Positions 29,160 through 40,015 are shown, counted from the stretch's first letter. The stretch: 42,067 bases of DNA from Euglena gracilis (GCA_900893395.1 CAAHFI010290406.1:1-42067); one strand, 5' to 3'. Numbers and translations: made by a program. The notes: a model not told the origin generated them from the letters alone.

Positions 29160-30036
29160 TTAGGGCGGACCGTAATGTGAGTCCCGGTACACCCCTTGTC
29201 GGTGGCCCCGGCAAAATCGTCCATGCGTTTCTTCCCCGTCGTCGGGCGGTCCCGCATTGCGCGTGCCCTTGTCCCCGTGGACCACCCCTGGATTCCAACG
29301 GGTTGAGGGAGCCGCTGTCGAAGAGAATGGCCGAGGGGTGGAACTCGATGAGCATGGACAGTTTGTTGAACGAGCGGCTCCACTCGGGGTCGTTGTCCCC
29401 AAAATTGCACATGACCTCCGGGGAGCACTCCGCGTTGCAGTACGCTTGAAAATGGCCTTTTTTCGCGGTGATGATGTTGTCCCGCAGGCCCGCGGCCTTC
29501 ATGTACGATTCGTAGAGGCGAGGGACGGGTGGTTTTCGGGGTTGTCCGACCCGGCCAGGGCGGTGTAAAAGTCCCACCCGAAGAGCGCGATGACGTTGTC
29601 CGCGGGTTGCCCCGCCACCAGGGAAATCATCTGGGTGACGTATTTGATGCGCTCGTTTTCCATGGAGATGGCGGTTTGGAAGTAGTCCTTTTCGATGTAC
29701 TTGATCTGTCCGTTGATGTCCGTGAGCATCTGCCGCCCGTTCCAGTTGAAGGGGGCGAAGGGGATACCGTCGCCGTTCTGATCGCACACCTTCAAATTGA
29801 GAACCCCGGAACCCCCCGGTGTCATATGGGCCTGCTGGTAGGCATTCCGTTCCGCCGCGCGCTTGCCGTAGGCGAAGAAACTGCTCAGGTTGGTGCGACC
29901 ATCGGAGCTGACGTCCTTGTACGCCTGGGGGAAACCGTTGGAGGCCCGAGCCAAGTCGGGAACGTTATGTTCGGATTCGCAGCATCCGCGTTGGAGGTGG
30001 GGATGGGGTTTGGAACTGGAGCCGCCGGAAGAACAT
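29160..30036 (-). pseudogene. virus-like element, unrecognised gene with DQNGDGIPF segment
   Basis: The start is uncertain (an ATG at 30036 lies 38 nt after the promoter motif at 30075-30085) and the end is near 29160. Segments read NVPDLARASNGFPQAYKDVS, FFAYGKRAAERNAYQQAHM, VCDQNGDGIPFAPFNWNGRQ and NERIKYVTQMISLVAGQPAD. The DQNGDGIPF stretch resembles a calcium-binding type loop, though an isolated match is weak evidence. It is probably a virion protein by context. Broken. Confidence 0.4.
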
Positions 30037-30074
30037 CCCTCAGGTCCGACCGAGAACACCGAAAACACAAAAAG

Positions 30075-30085
30075 GATCCAACAAC
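30075..30085 (-). promoter_or_regulatory. promoter-like motif GTTGTTGGATC
   Basis: The minus strand reads ACCACTGTTGTTGGATCCTT. It heads the gene at 29160-30036. Confidence 0.7.
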
Positions 30086-30094
30086 AGTGGTACT

Positions 30095-30859
30095 CCCCGG
30101 GATTAGCGCCGTCGTGTGGCGGAGAACAGGGAGCGGATCGAGGCCACGATGCGTCGCAGCACGACCACAGACCCTCTCCGGCCTCCTCGGTCAGCCAAAA
30201 CGTGCTGCGGATGACGTCCCACATCAGACGGAACCACCCCACCATGGCCGACAGCAGGGACCGGCTTCCACCAGACCCAGCGTCACCAGGGCGGTCACCA
30301 GGGTGCGCCACAGGAGATGGCTGTTCCGCAACAGACCCCCGATGGACCCGTCCCAGGCACCGAATGGGTCACAAAGTCGGTGTACGTGAACACCACAAAA
30401 TTCACCCCGCCCGTCAAACCCTCCCACAACCAGCGCATACCGTGGCGGGATGGTGGGTCAGGGTCCACACCCAGTGGTGGAGGGGAATTTGTCCAGATAG
30501 GAGCGGTTCGCCCTCCAGGGTGTGATCCAGGGGACGTGGTTCAAAAAATTGGGCATTCCGCGGGGTCCACGTGGAGGTGATGTAGGGCACCGCGGGGGGG
30601 GGGAACCGTGGGCACGACCGTGGAACCCCCCACCACCGTCCCCCACCGGTCACCGTGGACGGGTGGACTCCTGGAGCTGGTAGGCGGCCGGACCCCCGGG
30701 ACTGTCCCCGACGATGCGCAGCATCTTCCGATGACCGTTGGCGTCCGGCACCTGGTCCCGCAGGATCATGAAATCCGGATGCGTACTGTAGCCGAAGTGG
30801 ACCGTGGCGTTGGCGGGCGGTGTCGCCGTGGTTCCGGTCAGACTCCGCACCAGGTCCAT
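30095..30859 (-). pseudogene. virus-like element, gene MDLVRSL with C-terminal hydrophobic segment
   Basis: Starts at the ATG at 30859 (MDLVRSLTGTTATPPANATV), 14 nt after a promoter motif. Early segments such as HFGYSTHPDFMILRDQVPDA and YITSTWTPRNAQFFEPRPLD look globular. Near the end LLWRTLVTALVTLGLVEAG and WFRLMWDVIRSTFWL suggest one or two membrane-associated helices. A membrane-anchored virion or entry protein would fit, but no family match is known to me. Broken. Confidence 0.45.
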
Positions 30860-30873
30860 ACCGAGACAAAAGA

Positions 30874-30890
30874 AATCCAACGACAGTGTT
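30874..30890 (-). promoter_or_regulatory. promoter-like motif ACACTGTCGTTGGAT
   Basis: The minus strand reads AACACTGTCGTTGGATTTCT. It lies 14 nt before the ATG at 30859 and is one of the best matches. Confidence 0.75.
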
Positions 30891-31205
30891 ACCGGAGGCG
30901 CATGCGTTTGGCCACGGAATCGATGCCGTCTCCAGCACCCGGCGCTGGCGCGGAAAGTAGGCCCCCACGAAGGTCCACCCCAGACAGCCACCGCCGTGGG
31001 CAGGGCGCGGAAGAGACCGTGCGTGGCGTGGTAGGCACCCGAGGCGATCTCGAGACCACCCCCACCAGGTTGTCGATGGGCTGCTCGATGGCGTGGACGA
31101 GGGGATGGTGCGCCATGTCACCGACCTCCCGGTAGGCGGTGTGCAGGGTGCTCTCCACGGGCTGCAGCCAGTGCTGGTCCAACAGGGCATGGGCAGGCAC
31201 GGGAA
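30889..31205 (-). pseudogene. virus-like element, short unrecognised gene
   Basis: Contains DQHWLQPVESTLHTAYREVG and HHPLVHAIEQPIDNLVGVVS, probably helical, about 100 codons. Upstream at 31210-31220 is a weak form of the promoter motif (CCTTGGATCATT). Broken or diverged, no family known. Confidence 0.4.
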
Positions 31206-31209
31206 GAAT

Positions 31210-31220
31210 GATCCAAGGCA
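31210..31220 (-). promoter_or_regulatory. weak promoter-like motif, CCTTGGATCATT
   Basis: Keeps TTGGATC but loses the GTCG half. Its position matches the gap before the gene at 30889-31205. Confidence 0.4.
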
Positions 31221-31247
31221 ATCGGTTGTGTCGGGCTGTGAGTGGGT

Positions 31248-31640
31248 CTAGGACCGTCGCTGAAAGGGATGGTAGCGGGAGAAACGGGCGATGGGGACGG
31301 TGTTCGTCCGGGGTCCGGGGACGTCGTACAGGAGGATGCCGTCGGCCGTGTCACCGCGGAGCCGCTGGGTGGTGGGACGAAGGGGGACGTAGTGTCCCAG
31401 CATGCCCCGCGGGGTCGCGTACTCCTCCCCCTGGGCGGTGAGGTGGGCCGAGGTGCGCAGCCCCGGATCGTACGGTTGGATGGGCGCCACGGGGACGGCC
31501 CCGGGCAGGTCCCACCCCCCCCGACACCGAGGACTGCACCCCGCGCTGAATCCACCGCAGCGTTCCGCATAGGAGGGGTGGAGACGAACCGTGCTCGGCC
31601 GCACGGAGTGGTTCGGGGACGTGAAATTATCCAACGTCAT
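31248..31640 (-). CDS. virus-like element, 130-codon open frame
   Basis: The frame runs from the ATG at 31640 (MTLDNFTSPNHSVRPSTVRL) to a stop at 31248 and ends with NTVPIARFSRYHPFQRRS. The promoter-type motif (ACGTTGGATAA, 31629-31639) overlaps the start, so initiation may be further in. It is rich in Pro, Arg and Thr, possibly a small capsid-associated protein. No family is recognised. The frame is open throughout, but part of its middle could be a shadow frame in GC-rich DNA. Confidence 0.4.
   Translation of the reverse strand: MTLDNFTSPNHSVRPSTVRLHPSYAERCGGFSAGCSPRCRGGWDLPGAVPVAPIQPYDPGLRTSAHLTAQGEEYATPRGMLGHYVPLRPTTQRLRGDTADGILLYDVPGPRTNTVPIARFSRYHPFQRRS
31629..31639 (-). promoter_or_regulatory. 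promoter-like motif GACGTTGGATA
   Basis: A one-base variant of GTCGTTGGATC just downstream of the capsid gene's stop. It overlaps the first codons of the next open frame. Confidence 0.5.
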
Positions 31641-31644
31641 CCGT

Positions 31645-33232
31645 CTACAGGAGGTTGAGCTGTTTGGTGACCGTCTGGCTGAGGCGCGAGAACTGGTGGG
31701 ATCCCGCCGCCAGGTTCACCAGGGTCTGGTACTCCATCCACACGTACACGGTGCGGACACCGGTGTGGATGAAGGGCTCGTTGGTGGACTGCGTCTCGTC
31801 CCGCTTGACCCGCTTGAGGCGGAACACGTAGTCGCTGGTGTCGTTTACGATCCGCCGATGATCTCGGCGCCGGGAACGCCGTTCGTGATGTTCATGTGCA
31901 GGTCCACGTGGTAGACGGGCATCTCGTACCGCTCGGTGCCGATGACCTGCGGGTCCCGGGCGGTTTCGTCCCAGGTGTAGTAGATGTCCTCGTTGTTGAT
32001 GGACCGCGTTGCGGACGGGCGGTCAGTCGGTGGAACTCCATGTACGGATCCGCCAGGCTGTAGCGCTTGTTCTCCGAGAGGGCGTAGTGGCGGTACACCT
32101 GGTAGAAGGTGTCCAAATCCAACACCTTGTCGTTCTTCCAGCGGATCTCCACCGCGTACAGCTGCTCGTAGGGCTCGCAGGGGGCGGCGTAGGGGGCGAA
32201 GCCGTTCCCGTTCGGGGCGTTGTTCAGGGTGCCAGCATCCACCAAATCCGCACGATGTTGGTGCGGATCTCCCAGTCGTGCAACTGGATGTCCAGGACGT
32301 TGTCCGGGTTGCTGAAGTCGAAACTGTACTCCCGGCGGCTGTAGCGATGCATCATCCACGACAGCATCCGCGTGGGCGGCAGCGTGAACCCGTGGATGCC
32401 GTCCAGCAGGGTGGTCCGGTACTGTCGGATCTCCAGATCCACGAACCGCGCCGCCATGTACGGGTGATTCATCCCCGGATCCTTCTGGAACAGCAGGAAG
32501 TTCTGCGTCTGCCTGGGGCTCACCCACGGCTCGAACATGATCTCGATCTGCACGAACTCGACGCGCCGCAGGTGCATGCGGGTGAAATGGGCCCACCAAC
32601 TGGTTCAGACTCATGTCGAACCGGAAGCGGTAGGCCGGGTTTTCGAGGTCGCTGTACATGAGCCGCGGCAACCCGTCGTGTCGCTCCAGGCCGGGGTGGA
32701 CACATCCCCCACCTTGATGGCCGCATTGTCCACCGACTGCGAGAAGTCCGCCTTGGTGTAGTACCCCTTGTCCGCGGCGTTGTAGAAGAAGGACGGGCTG
32801 TACCCCGACGGGACCATCCCGCCACCATGAGGTAGGCGTCCCGCACGTCCTCCTTCTCCCCGGCCAGTTTGTGGTTGTTCATCAACCAGAGGTGGGTCAG
32901 CTCCTGGGCTTTGTCGGCCTTGAAGACGATGTCCTCGTTGATCTTCACCACGAGCTCCCGGATGAGGTCCACCCCCCGCACGCAGTACACGTTGCCCGTG
33001 TCGGGCCGTCCCGCAAAGTCCACCGCGAAGCGCAGCCGCAGGTCGTTGAGAATCAACTCGCGGTCGTTCGAGTGCTTGAAGTCCAACTTGATCTTGGCGT
33101 ACTGCCCGGGGCCACGCTGGCGGGCTCGAAGGGCTGACGGCGGGTGATGTCCTCGTGGTACGGCGCCAGTTTCTTGGACTGCACCAGTACGTTCCGGTTG
33201 TTCTCCCCGACCACCATGTACATGTGCGACAT
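31645..33232 (-). pseudogene. virus-like element, major capsid protein (double-jelly-roll type)
   Basis: Starts at the ATG at 33232 (MSHMYMVVGENNRNVLVQSK), 13 nt after a promoter motif, and ends in QFSRLSQTVTKQLNLL at 31645, about 530 codons. This is the usual size of Polinton/PLV capsid proteins. Recognisable segments are LAPYHEDITRR at the N-terminus, ELVVKINEDIVFKADKAQEL, TLLDGIHGFTLPPTRMLSWM, REYSFDFSNPDNVLDIQLHD, DLDTFYQVYRHYALSENKRY and YHVDLHMNITNGVPGA. The alternating strand-like segments, two halves and position in the element support a double jelly roll building the hexameric capsomers. The assignment is by overall likeness, without a computed profile. The gene is broken in several places. 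Confidence 0.65.
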
Positions 33233-33245
33233 GATGAGTGGCAAA

Positions 33246-33256
33246 GATCCAACAAC
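33246..33256 (-). promoter_or_regulatory. promoter-like motif before the capsid gene
   Basis: The minus strand reads CACCACAGTTGTTGGATCTT, 13 nt before the capsid ATG. Only about 65 bp separate it from a plus-strand copy, so the two gene clusters diverge here. Confidence 0.75.
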
Positions 33257-33321
33257 TGTGGTGAACGAAGAACGGAAGTTTGGGTTTAATTATTCTGTCA
33301 TTCTGTACAGACAAACCACCA

Positions 33322-33334
33322 ACACCGTTGGATC
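33322..33334 (+). promoter_or_regulatory. promoter-like motif ACACCGTTGGATC, plus strand
   Basis: Fourteen nt before the ATG at 33349. Together with 33246-33256 it forms the divergent control region of the element. Confidence 0.7.
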
Positions 33335-33348
33335 TCTCCAACCCGATT

Positions 33349-36310
33349 ATGACGACCGCCGTACGGTTGCCCGCCGAGGCCCGTTTCTACCATCTGGATG
33401 CCAACACCACGTCGCGCATTGTCCGCGGTGATTTCCAGGACCAGGACTACATCCAACGACTCCTACGACTGAAGAAGGGTCACCGGTTCCCGACAAAACC
33501 GCCGACACCAATACCCTGAATGATCACCTTCTGTTGTGGCAGGGTGTGGCGGAGGAGGTGGCGCGGGTGGTGGCGGACCAGTTCCGCAAGAAGGCGGATT
33601 GGATGCGAGCGGAGCGGCGGCCCTGATGACCGAGCAGGACATGGACAACGCCCGTCGCGCCATCCTCATGAACACGCGGAACGCGTTGTTCGGGCTGGCC
33701 CTGGAAGACCCCGACTGTCCGAGAGAGACATCAACCGGATGCTCTCCCACGTTACGGGTGGGTTGTCCGAGGACATTGCCGAGTCGTCGGGACTGCCGGA
33801 CGATGCGGGGGAGATCATGACATCCCCCGTAAAAAACGACAGGGGACTGCAGGCCACCGCGAAACGGGGCTGGGAATGGGGGCAAATTTCGGCAAGGACA
33901 TCGACGACCCCGCATCCGCCATCGACGAGGACGCGGTGGAGGACGACGACCAGCCCAACAACATCATGTCCGACATTGCCAGAAGAACGCCCGTTTGTTG
34001 GCCATCCAGGCCCAACGGGACAGCGGCGGTGGACGTGATGGGGGTGGGGACGGGGATTGGGATACGACGACCCTTCCTCCAGCACGGCCACCGTCCCGGG
34101 CGGGCTGCAACTCGACCCAAGCCAGAGGGGGTGCCTCCGCTCTTCCTCGGTGATGCGGACACCACGACGCGCAGGTCGTTGAAGGACATATCCGCGGATG
34201 CGTATGTCCGGGCCACGGCCCGCCGCGACGCGCTTCAACAGAGAAAGGAAATCAGCCGACAGGAGGCCCTGCAGGCGCAACGTCGGAAGCAAAACCGCGA
34301 GCAACAGGCACTGGAACAGGGGTGGGGAAGGGTCTGGAGGGGGTGGCAGTGGACGCCGCGGAATTCGGCGCCATGACCCAAACCGAGGGCATTCCGGACG
34401 ACGACGAACGCGTTCCCTGGGAGCGGATCCCGCACGGGAGCTTGCGGCCGCCTTCGCCCCGAGGAGTACGAGGCGGCCATCGAAAACACGATCCAGGCCA
34501 TACGGTCCCAGGCCCTGGGTACCGACACCCTGGAGAATTTCCGTCGGACCCAGTACGACCCGGATCGTCCCCATCCCGTCCGGTACGCCATGTTCATGGG
34601 TCGCCTCCTCCTGTACGACCAACTCCTCCGGGCGAAACTCGGTGACGCCACCAAATGGAAACCGGAACGGGTGGGTCGCTACCTGGAACGGGAGGCCCGC
34701 GAGATAAAGCAGAGCAAGGAGGTGGCCGGCGAATGGGTGTACGGATGGGAGCATCTGCGCAAGCAGGGGCTGTTGCGTTTCAACCGGGCCAAGGAGGGCG
34801 GCCCGGCCAACAGCTACGTCGAACTGTCCCGATCGGTGGCCCGGCGCAGCGAAAAGTTGACCGAGAGTACACCGACGAACAGGTGGTGGCCTGGCTCGTC
34901 AATGTGGGCGCCTTCCGGAACACGACGAATGGGACAAACAGAAGGACATTGTCAAGGGATGCTGAGAGGCCGCCCCGACGGGGGCAGTCCGATTCAACTG
35001 CTCATCGTCAACGGCATGAACCGATGGCGCAACGTTGTGGCGGAGGCCACCGAGGACACGGACGACGAGGTCCGGTACGGGGATTTCAGTCGGAGTGATG
35101 TCATCCACAAGGCACTGGAAAAATTCTGGCCCGATAACCCCGAGCGTCGCTTTCCCACCCTGTCGGACGGATGGTAGGATTGTCGGCGCCGGAGCGCGAA
35201 CCCATACTGAAAACCCTGCGCGGAACCATCCGGTATCAGTACCACGCAGACTACCCCAAAGGCCCCGCGAACGAGGAACTGCCGCGGCTCGTGCAGGACT
35301 CCCGTCTGGCGGCCGAGGTGGGGAATGGAGGGGCGCCTTCGGGAGTCCACCCGCAGCGACAGTACAACCCGCACTCCCCGCAGTGTCATCCACCGCCGGG
35401 GATGCCGGTGATGCGCCGCGCCCGTGGCACGCACCCTCAATTTTGCCACCACCCGGGACGTCGATCCACGCGGATGCAGCGGTTTCCCGCTGCGTGTACC
35501 GCTCCCCGCACCGCGTCCGACTGGCGGAGATGGAACGCGAGGGGGAGCAGATGCGGGCGGCCCTGCAGTCCCTGGAGACACAGATGCGTGCCTACCAACA
35601 GGGCAAGATGTCGATGCCCAAACCATCGCCCAACTACAGCAACAGATACAGCAACAGAAGGTCGAATTCGACCACCACATCGAGGAACGGGGACGACTCT
35701 CCTACCAGGCGGCCCAGGACGAAATGCGCCAGGAACAGGAGAAGATTGTCCGGGGATTCCAGCAGAGATGCGCAAACAACAGACCGCCCAGCAGCGCGAA
35801 CAACAGGCGACCACCGCGATCCAGGAACTCCGCAACGACTGGCCCTGGCCGAACAGGCCTTCGCCGTCCGAACCAGCGAGAACGCGCAGATCGTTGACCA
35901 GGCCAACGCCGCCCTGCAACAGACGCGCTCGGAGACCGAACGCGTTACCCGTGAGCGGGTGGCCCAGCAGGCCGGTGAATGGGCCCGGGAACAGCAGGCG
36001 CAGATGGAGGCCGAGCGCCAGCAACTGCAGCGGGAGCGGGAGGAAATCCGCGCCCAACACGAATTGGCCATCAAACAGATGCAGGGAGGCGTTGTCCCGG
36101 GAGCTGGCCGAAAAGCAGCGGGAACACCAGGCGGCCGTGGCGGAAGCCGTGCGCACCATGGAACAACAACGCCTACGGAGCCTGGCAGCCGTTCAACCAC
36201 CGCGGCCGACACCACCCCAGCGACCGGTGCGGGGGGTGCCGGTGGTGGTCCCGGGGGCGGGGGGACGGTAACAACAACCATTCCGGACAGCCGGTTCAAA
36301 CCACCGTCCC
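33349..36310 (+). pseudogene. virus-like element, long gene region ending in Gln/Arg-rich coiled coil
   Basis: Starts at the ATG at 33349 (MTTAVRLPAEARFYHLDANT). The first part carries ARRAILMNTRNALFGLALED and EDIAESSGLPDDAGEIMTSP. The middle has KWKPERVGRYLEREAREIKQ and VIHKALEKFWPDNPERRF. The last kilobase (about 35500-36200) is a strongly predicted coiled coil with QREREEIRAQHELAIKQMQ and ALAEQAFAVRTSENAQIVDQ-type sequence. It may be one very long gene or two to three genes. A long coiled-coil protein beside capsid genes could be a tape-measure or scaffold type protein, but this is inference. Broken at many points. Confidence 0.45.
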
Positions 36311-36319
36311 CAAACAACC

Positions 36320-37154
36320 ATGGCACCCAAAACCACAGTGGTGGCGGCTACGGGTGATGGTGCCCTTCCTCCCAATCAACCACCGGGACAACCCAGCAAC
36401 CCGAACCAGAACCCGCAGTCAACCACCACCGCCGCGAAACCAGCCGCGGCGAGACGGGCGGCTCGCAAAACCAAACGCGTTCGGATCCCCGTCAACTACG
36501 CCTCGAAACGGATCCGTGGGGACGACGGACGGTTCTACGACGAATACACCAACCAGCAAACGGGGGAAAAAATCTACCAGGAATTGATTGGTATGGAGTA
36601 TTTCGGTCACGACCACCACCCATCGTACAAGGATTCATGGAAGTCGAAGTGTCCGACGACGATGACGAGGAGGAGGAGGAAGCAGAGGATAACCGGATGG
36701 ACACGGATCCCGAGCGGGGGACGAATGGCCGGAATCACACCCCAGCCACGATATCCTGCACCCGGGAGTGGCCCGACGGGAGCGGGTTTTCGGTCCCATC
36801 CGGGATCGCCTCGTCCAAGCGGGGGTGTATCGTCCGGCCAACCAGTGGCGAAACGCCCTGTTTGCCTTCAGTGAGCAACAACCGTCGTTGGATTCTTTCG
36901 TCGGTTCATGCGATCCCCTACGCATCGGGCACCGGGATCATCTCCCACGACCGATTGCATCCCGGTAAGGCCCGTCGGGAACGCGTCTACGCCCGGCCCG
37001 CAACGAGTACATCCACGCGGGCGTCTTCCGACCGGCCAACCAATGGCGCAACAAAACCGCCAGCCACAGCCACCACGACAACATACTACAGCGCCCGCTC
37101 ATGCTCGCCAAGCTCCTGCCGCACCTGCCGCAGTGGAACTACGCCCGAAGCTAA
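36320..37154 (+). pseudogene. virus-like element, protein with acidic run and duplicated RPANQWRN module
   Basis: Starts at the ATG at 36320 (MAPKTTVVAATGDGALPPNQ). A basic AARRAARKTKRVRIPVNYAS segment and GRFYDEYTNQQTGEKIYQEL are followed by an acidic run (SDDDDEEEEEAED, about 36645-36680). Two copies of a module then follow, one near 36760-36865 and one near 36950-37060. Both contain HPG or a variant, ARRERV, and AG-V-Y/F-RPANQWRN. The duplication is inside one gene. It directly precedes the packaging ATPase. Function unknown, and a DNA- or capsid-binding linker is possible. Broken. Confidence 0.45.
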
Positions 37155-37169
37155 GCAACCACCGGTCCC

Positions 37170-38295
37170 ACCGGAGCCCATCCTCGCACCGGTGTCACCA
37201 CCCCAGGTCCAAAAAATGTTTCGCGACCCGGGCAGGCACCCATCTCCTGTGTATCGGACAGAAGGGGGGCGGTAAGTCGTTCCGCGTGATGACCCTGTTG
37301 ATGTGGTTGTTGCGGAACAACGTGTTCGATCAGTACTTTCTGGTCCTGCCCACGTTCCAATTCGAGGCCGCCAACTCCTACGCCTGGTTGCGACCCTTCC
37401 AGGACAAGGTGTTCATATGCAAGGAGTACACCCCCGAACTGTCCCAGGCCTTTCTCCAGCGTCCCGACGACAGGGTTCCCCCCACGCCATTCCCGGACCT
37501 TCATGTGGCTCGACGACGTGGGTATGAACGAAACCTTCCGGACCGACCGCCACTTTGTGGGGTTGCTGTCGGTGGCCCGTCACAAACGGCTCAGTGTGTG
37601 TCTGTGCTACCATTCCCTGACCTCGGGCACACCCTGTCGCCCTTTCTGCGTCAGAACGTAACCCACACCCTGCTCTTCCGGGTCACCAACGAAAAACTCT
37701 GGAGAGCATCTACGAGGAACTCATCTCCATGACGGGTCACTTCCAACGGTTCAGGACTTCCGCGGGGTGTACAACCAGCACACGTGTTCCCGGGTCAACC
37801 CGACCACGGGGGAGGTCGAGAAAAATTTCAACGGTATCTGCATCAACAACGCCGTGGGATGCCTGGACTGGACGTGGCGGACTGGTTCCCCGAGGAAACC
37901 GATTTGTTGAAGGTCTTTCTGGACAGCATGCGGGAGTGCATGGCCCAGCACGCGCTGCCACCACCCGCCCAAAACCAACCCATTCGGGAACTCGATCCCA
38001 AAATGGTGGGGGACGTGCGCGGTGCTACCCCCGCCATCGGCAAAACCCTGGACGACACCGTACATCCCTACCGAAGAACCCACCAAACAGCGACAGTGAG
38101 GACGACGAGGAAGAGTACAAAACACACAAAAACCGACCCCCCTCCCCCGACCCTGCCCTACCAGTCCTGGCAGCGCCTTCGACAGGCCGCCGCCCACGAT
38201 CCCATGTCCTTCCTGACCAATCCCCGTCTTTGATCGCCCAGAGTGCCGCCGGTATGCTCCCCCGCAACCATCGCCGTGTGCATTTCAGAAAATAA
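37170..38295 (+). pseudogene. virus-like element, packaging ATPase (A32/FtsK-HerA type)
   Basis: Walker A is visible as LLCIGQKGGGKSFRVMTLL (about 37245-37300), the Walker B type strand as FMWLDDVGMNETF (about 37500-37540), and a sensor-like segment follows with LCYHSL and RQNVTHTLLFRVTNEKL (about 37600-37700). The gene is about 370 codons long. This motif set belongs to the FtsK-HerA superfamily ATPases that pump DNA into the capsids of Polintons, PLVs, virophages and large DNA viruses. It lies downstream of the duplicated-module gene on the plus strand. It is broken, but the motifs are well kept. Confidence 0.7.
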
Positions 38296-38304
38296 CACCG
38301 CACC

Positions 38305-38972
38305 ATGACCGCTTCGTCGGAGCCGCGACGTCCCCGGCGGGTACGGAAATCCGAAGTCACCCCGGAGGAGTGGACCCGACACCGGAAACAACGCAAGAAA
38401 ATTGCCAGTGCGCGGTGGTACGCCAAGAAAAAAGGCGGAAAACGCCGAACAGGCGGAGCAACAACAGGCTCTGGAGGCCGCCTTCCGGGCGAAACAACAG
38501 CGGGGCTTGTGGACCCCGATCCAATGGGCCTACTGGAAGTGCGCCATCGCTCACGGACGCCACGGGTTTCCCCGCTTCCCCCGGGCGAGTGCCCCCTGCG
38601 TTGGAGCGGCTGGATCGACCGCGTCGAGACGTGTCTCCGACAACACCCGGGGGCCGATACGCTGTGGGGTACATTCCCTGGGACAACCATTCGTATATGC
38701 GCATCCTCCGACAGCTGGGCATGCGGGAATGTCGTCAGGCAGAGCGGCAGGGGGAGTTGCGTACCTGTGGCCTGTCGGGGGTGGTGTTCGCGGGCCTCGT
38801 TCACCGGGGACTGCCGCTGCGGGAATGGTGGGACGAATGCCTGGGCCCGATCATCGATCGCCACTTGGCACCCGTGGAGAGGTACATCCGCAAACGCAAA
38901 CGGACCACCAACCGCAGGCGCCGATGGTCAGGCAGACGCATCCCCCGATCCACACGCCGAACCAGAAGGTGA
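38305..38972 (+). pseudogene. virus-like element, basic gene MTASSEPRRPRR
   Basis: Starts at the ATG at 38305 (MTASSEPRRPRRVRKSEVTP), just after the ATPase. The N-terminus is very basic (WTRHRKQRKKIASARWYAKK). Later segments read GRYAVGYIPWDNHSYMRILR and LPLREWWDECLGPIIDRHLA, and the C-terminus is basic again (RKRKRTTNRRRRW). A nucleic-acid-binding role is likely by charge. A capsid maturation protease is expected in such elements, but its catalytic pattern was not seen here. Broken. Confidence 0.4.
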
Positions 38973-39111
38973 ACGGGGGCAGCCATCGTTCCAGCAACAG
39001 CCGCTCGTCGTCCTCCAGTTCCATTACCGAAGCAGAAGAATGGGTGTGTCTGGTGGCGGAATGCATCGAATGGATCCAACACCACGTATTCCCACCCACA
39101 CCACCACCGGT

Positions 39112-39122
39112 GTCGTTGGATC
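39112..39122 (+). promoter_or_regulatory. promoter-like motif GTCGTTGGATC, plus strand
   Basis: In context ACCGGTGTCGTTGGATCTTT. It lies 13 nt before the ATG at 39136. Confidence 0.75.
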
Positions 39123-39135
39123 TTTTGTCTACTGA

Positions 39136-39970
39136 ATGACCGAAGTCAACCCGGCCCAGTTGCAGCAGTTGATCCAACACCACAACCACACCAATGGCCC
39201 CGCCGTATCATCGTCCGCCGTCGTCGAGTCCCGACATCCGCCGGAGTACCAGCCACCACACACTTCGACTTTGGGGGGGGCGGATCCCTACCGATGGGTC
39301 GTCTCCGCATTCCCAAGCCGTCTGAACTCTTCGCGTCTCCCATGGGCAGCTTCCAATCCCGACCGAGCCCGCAAATGGAAGCCCTCCACCGCCCAGGGCC
39401 GCCCGGCGGCTTTGCCACCCAACACCGCGTGGTTGCTTCCCCACCAGTCCCGCCTACGATTCACCAACCACCCCCAACCCAACCACCCAACCAACCACAT
39501 CCAGGGTCTCGCCCCCGCCAGCGCCACCAGCCAGCGCGAGCACCGGCGGGCGTTGAAACGGGCCGCGCGCCGCGCACAGCTGGACCAGCCACCGGCGTCA
39601 CGGCGTCGTCGTCCGCATCCGGGGGGGTCCAGAAACCCAATAATTGGTCGCATCGCATGGGTTTCCTGCGACAAAGGATGCAACGGATGTACGCGGAGGC
39701 CGTGGCCAACAACGAGGCATCCTCATCCACGACCCCCCGTCCCCTCGTCGTACCCTCGTCGTACTGGTGCATACCCCGGAGGTGCAACAGGAAACGCGTC
39801 AGTTGATATCCACCCTGTTGGCCAAGGGGATGCGCATGCCCCCGAATCATGCACGGATCACCCACCATCCAACAGTGGATCCACCGTTGGACCCAGGTGT
39901 GGACCCAAACACCCCCCTGGATGCAGGTTCTGACGCTCTGGCCACCAAGAAATGCGCCATTGGATGATGA
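39136..39970 (+). pseudogene. virus-like element, Pro/His/Arg-rich gene MTEVNPAQ
   Basis: Starts at the ATG at 39136 (MTEVNPAQLQQLIQHHNHTN), headed by a strong promoter motif. It is Pro/Asn/His-rich, then basic (RALKRAARRAQLDQ), then MGFLRQRMQRMYAEAVANNE and VQQETRQLISTLLAKGMRMP. No family is known. Broken. Confidence 0.4.
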
Positions 39971-40004
39971 ACCACCACATAATCGAGGACGAGTCGAACC
40001 AAAT

Positions 40005-40015
40005 GTCGTTGGATC
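40005..40015 (+). promoter_or_regulatory. promoter-like motif GTCGTTGGATC, plus strand
   Basis: In context AAATGTCGTTGGATCATTTG. The next ATG at 40070 is 54 nt away, which is longer than for other copies. Confidence 0.55.

Noticed and set aside
38305-38972. Adenovirus-type maturation protease
   Set aside because: Size and place would fit, but no His-Asp/Glu-Cys catalytic pattern could be seen in any frame.
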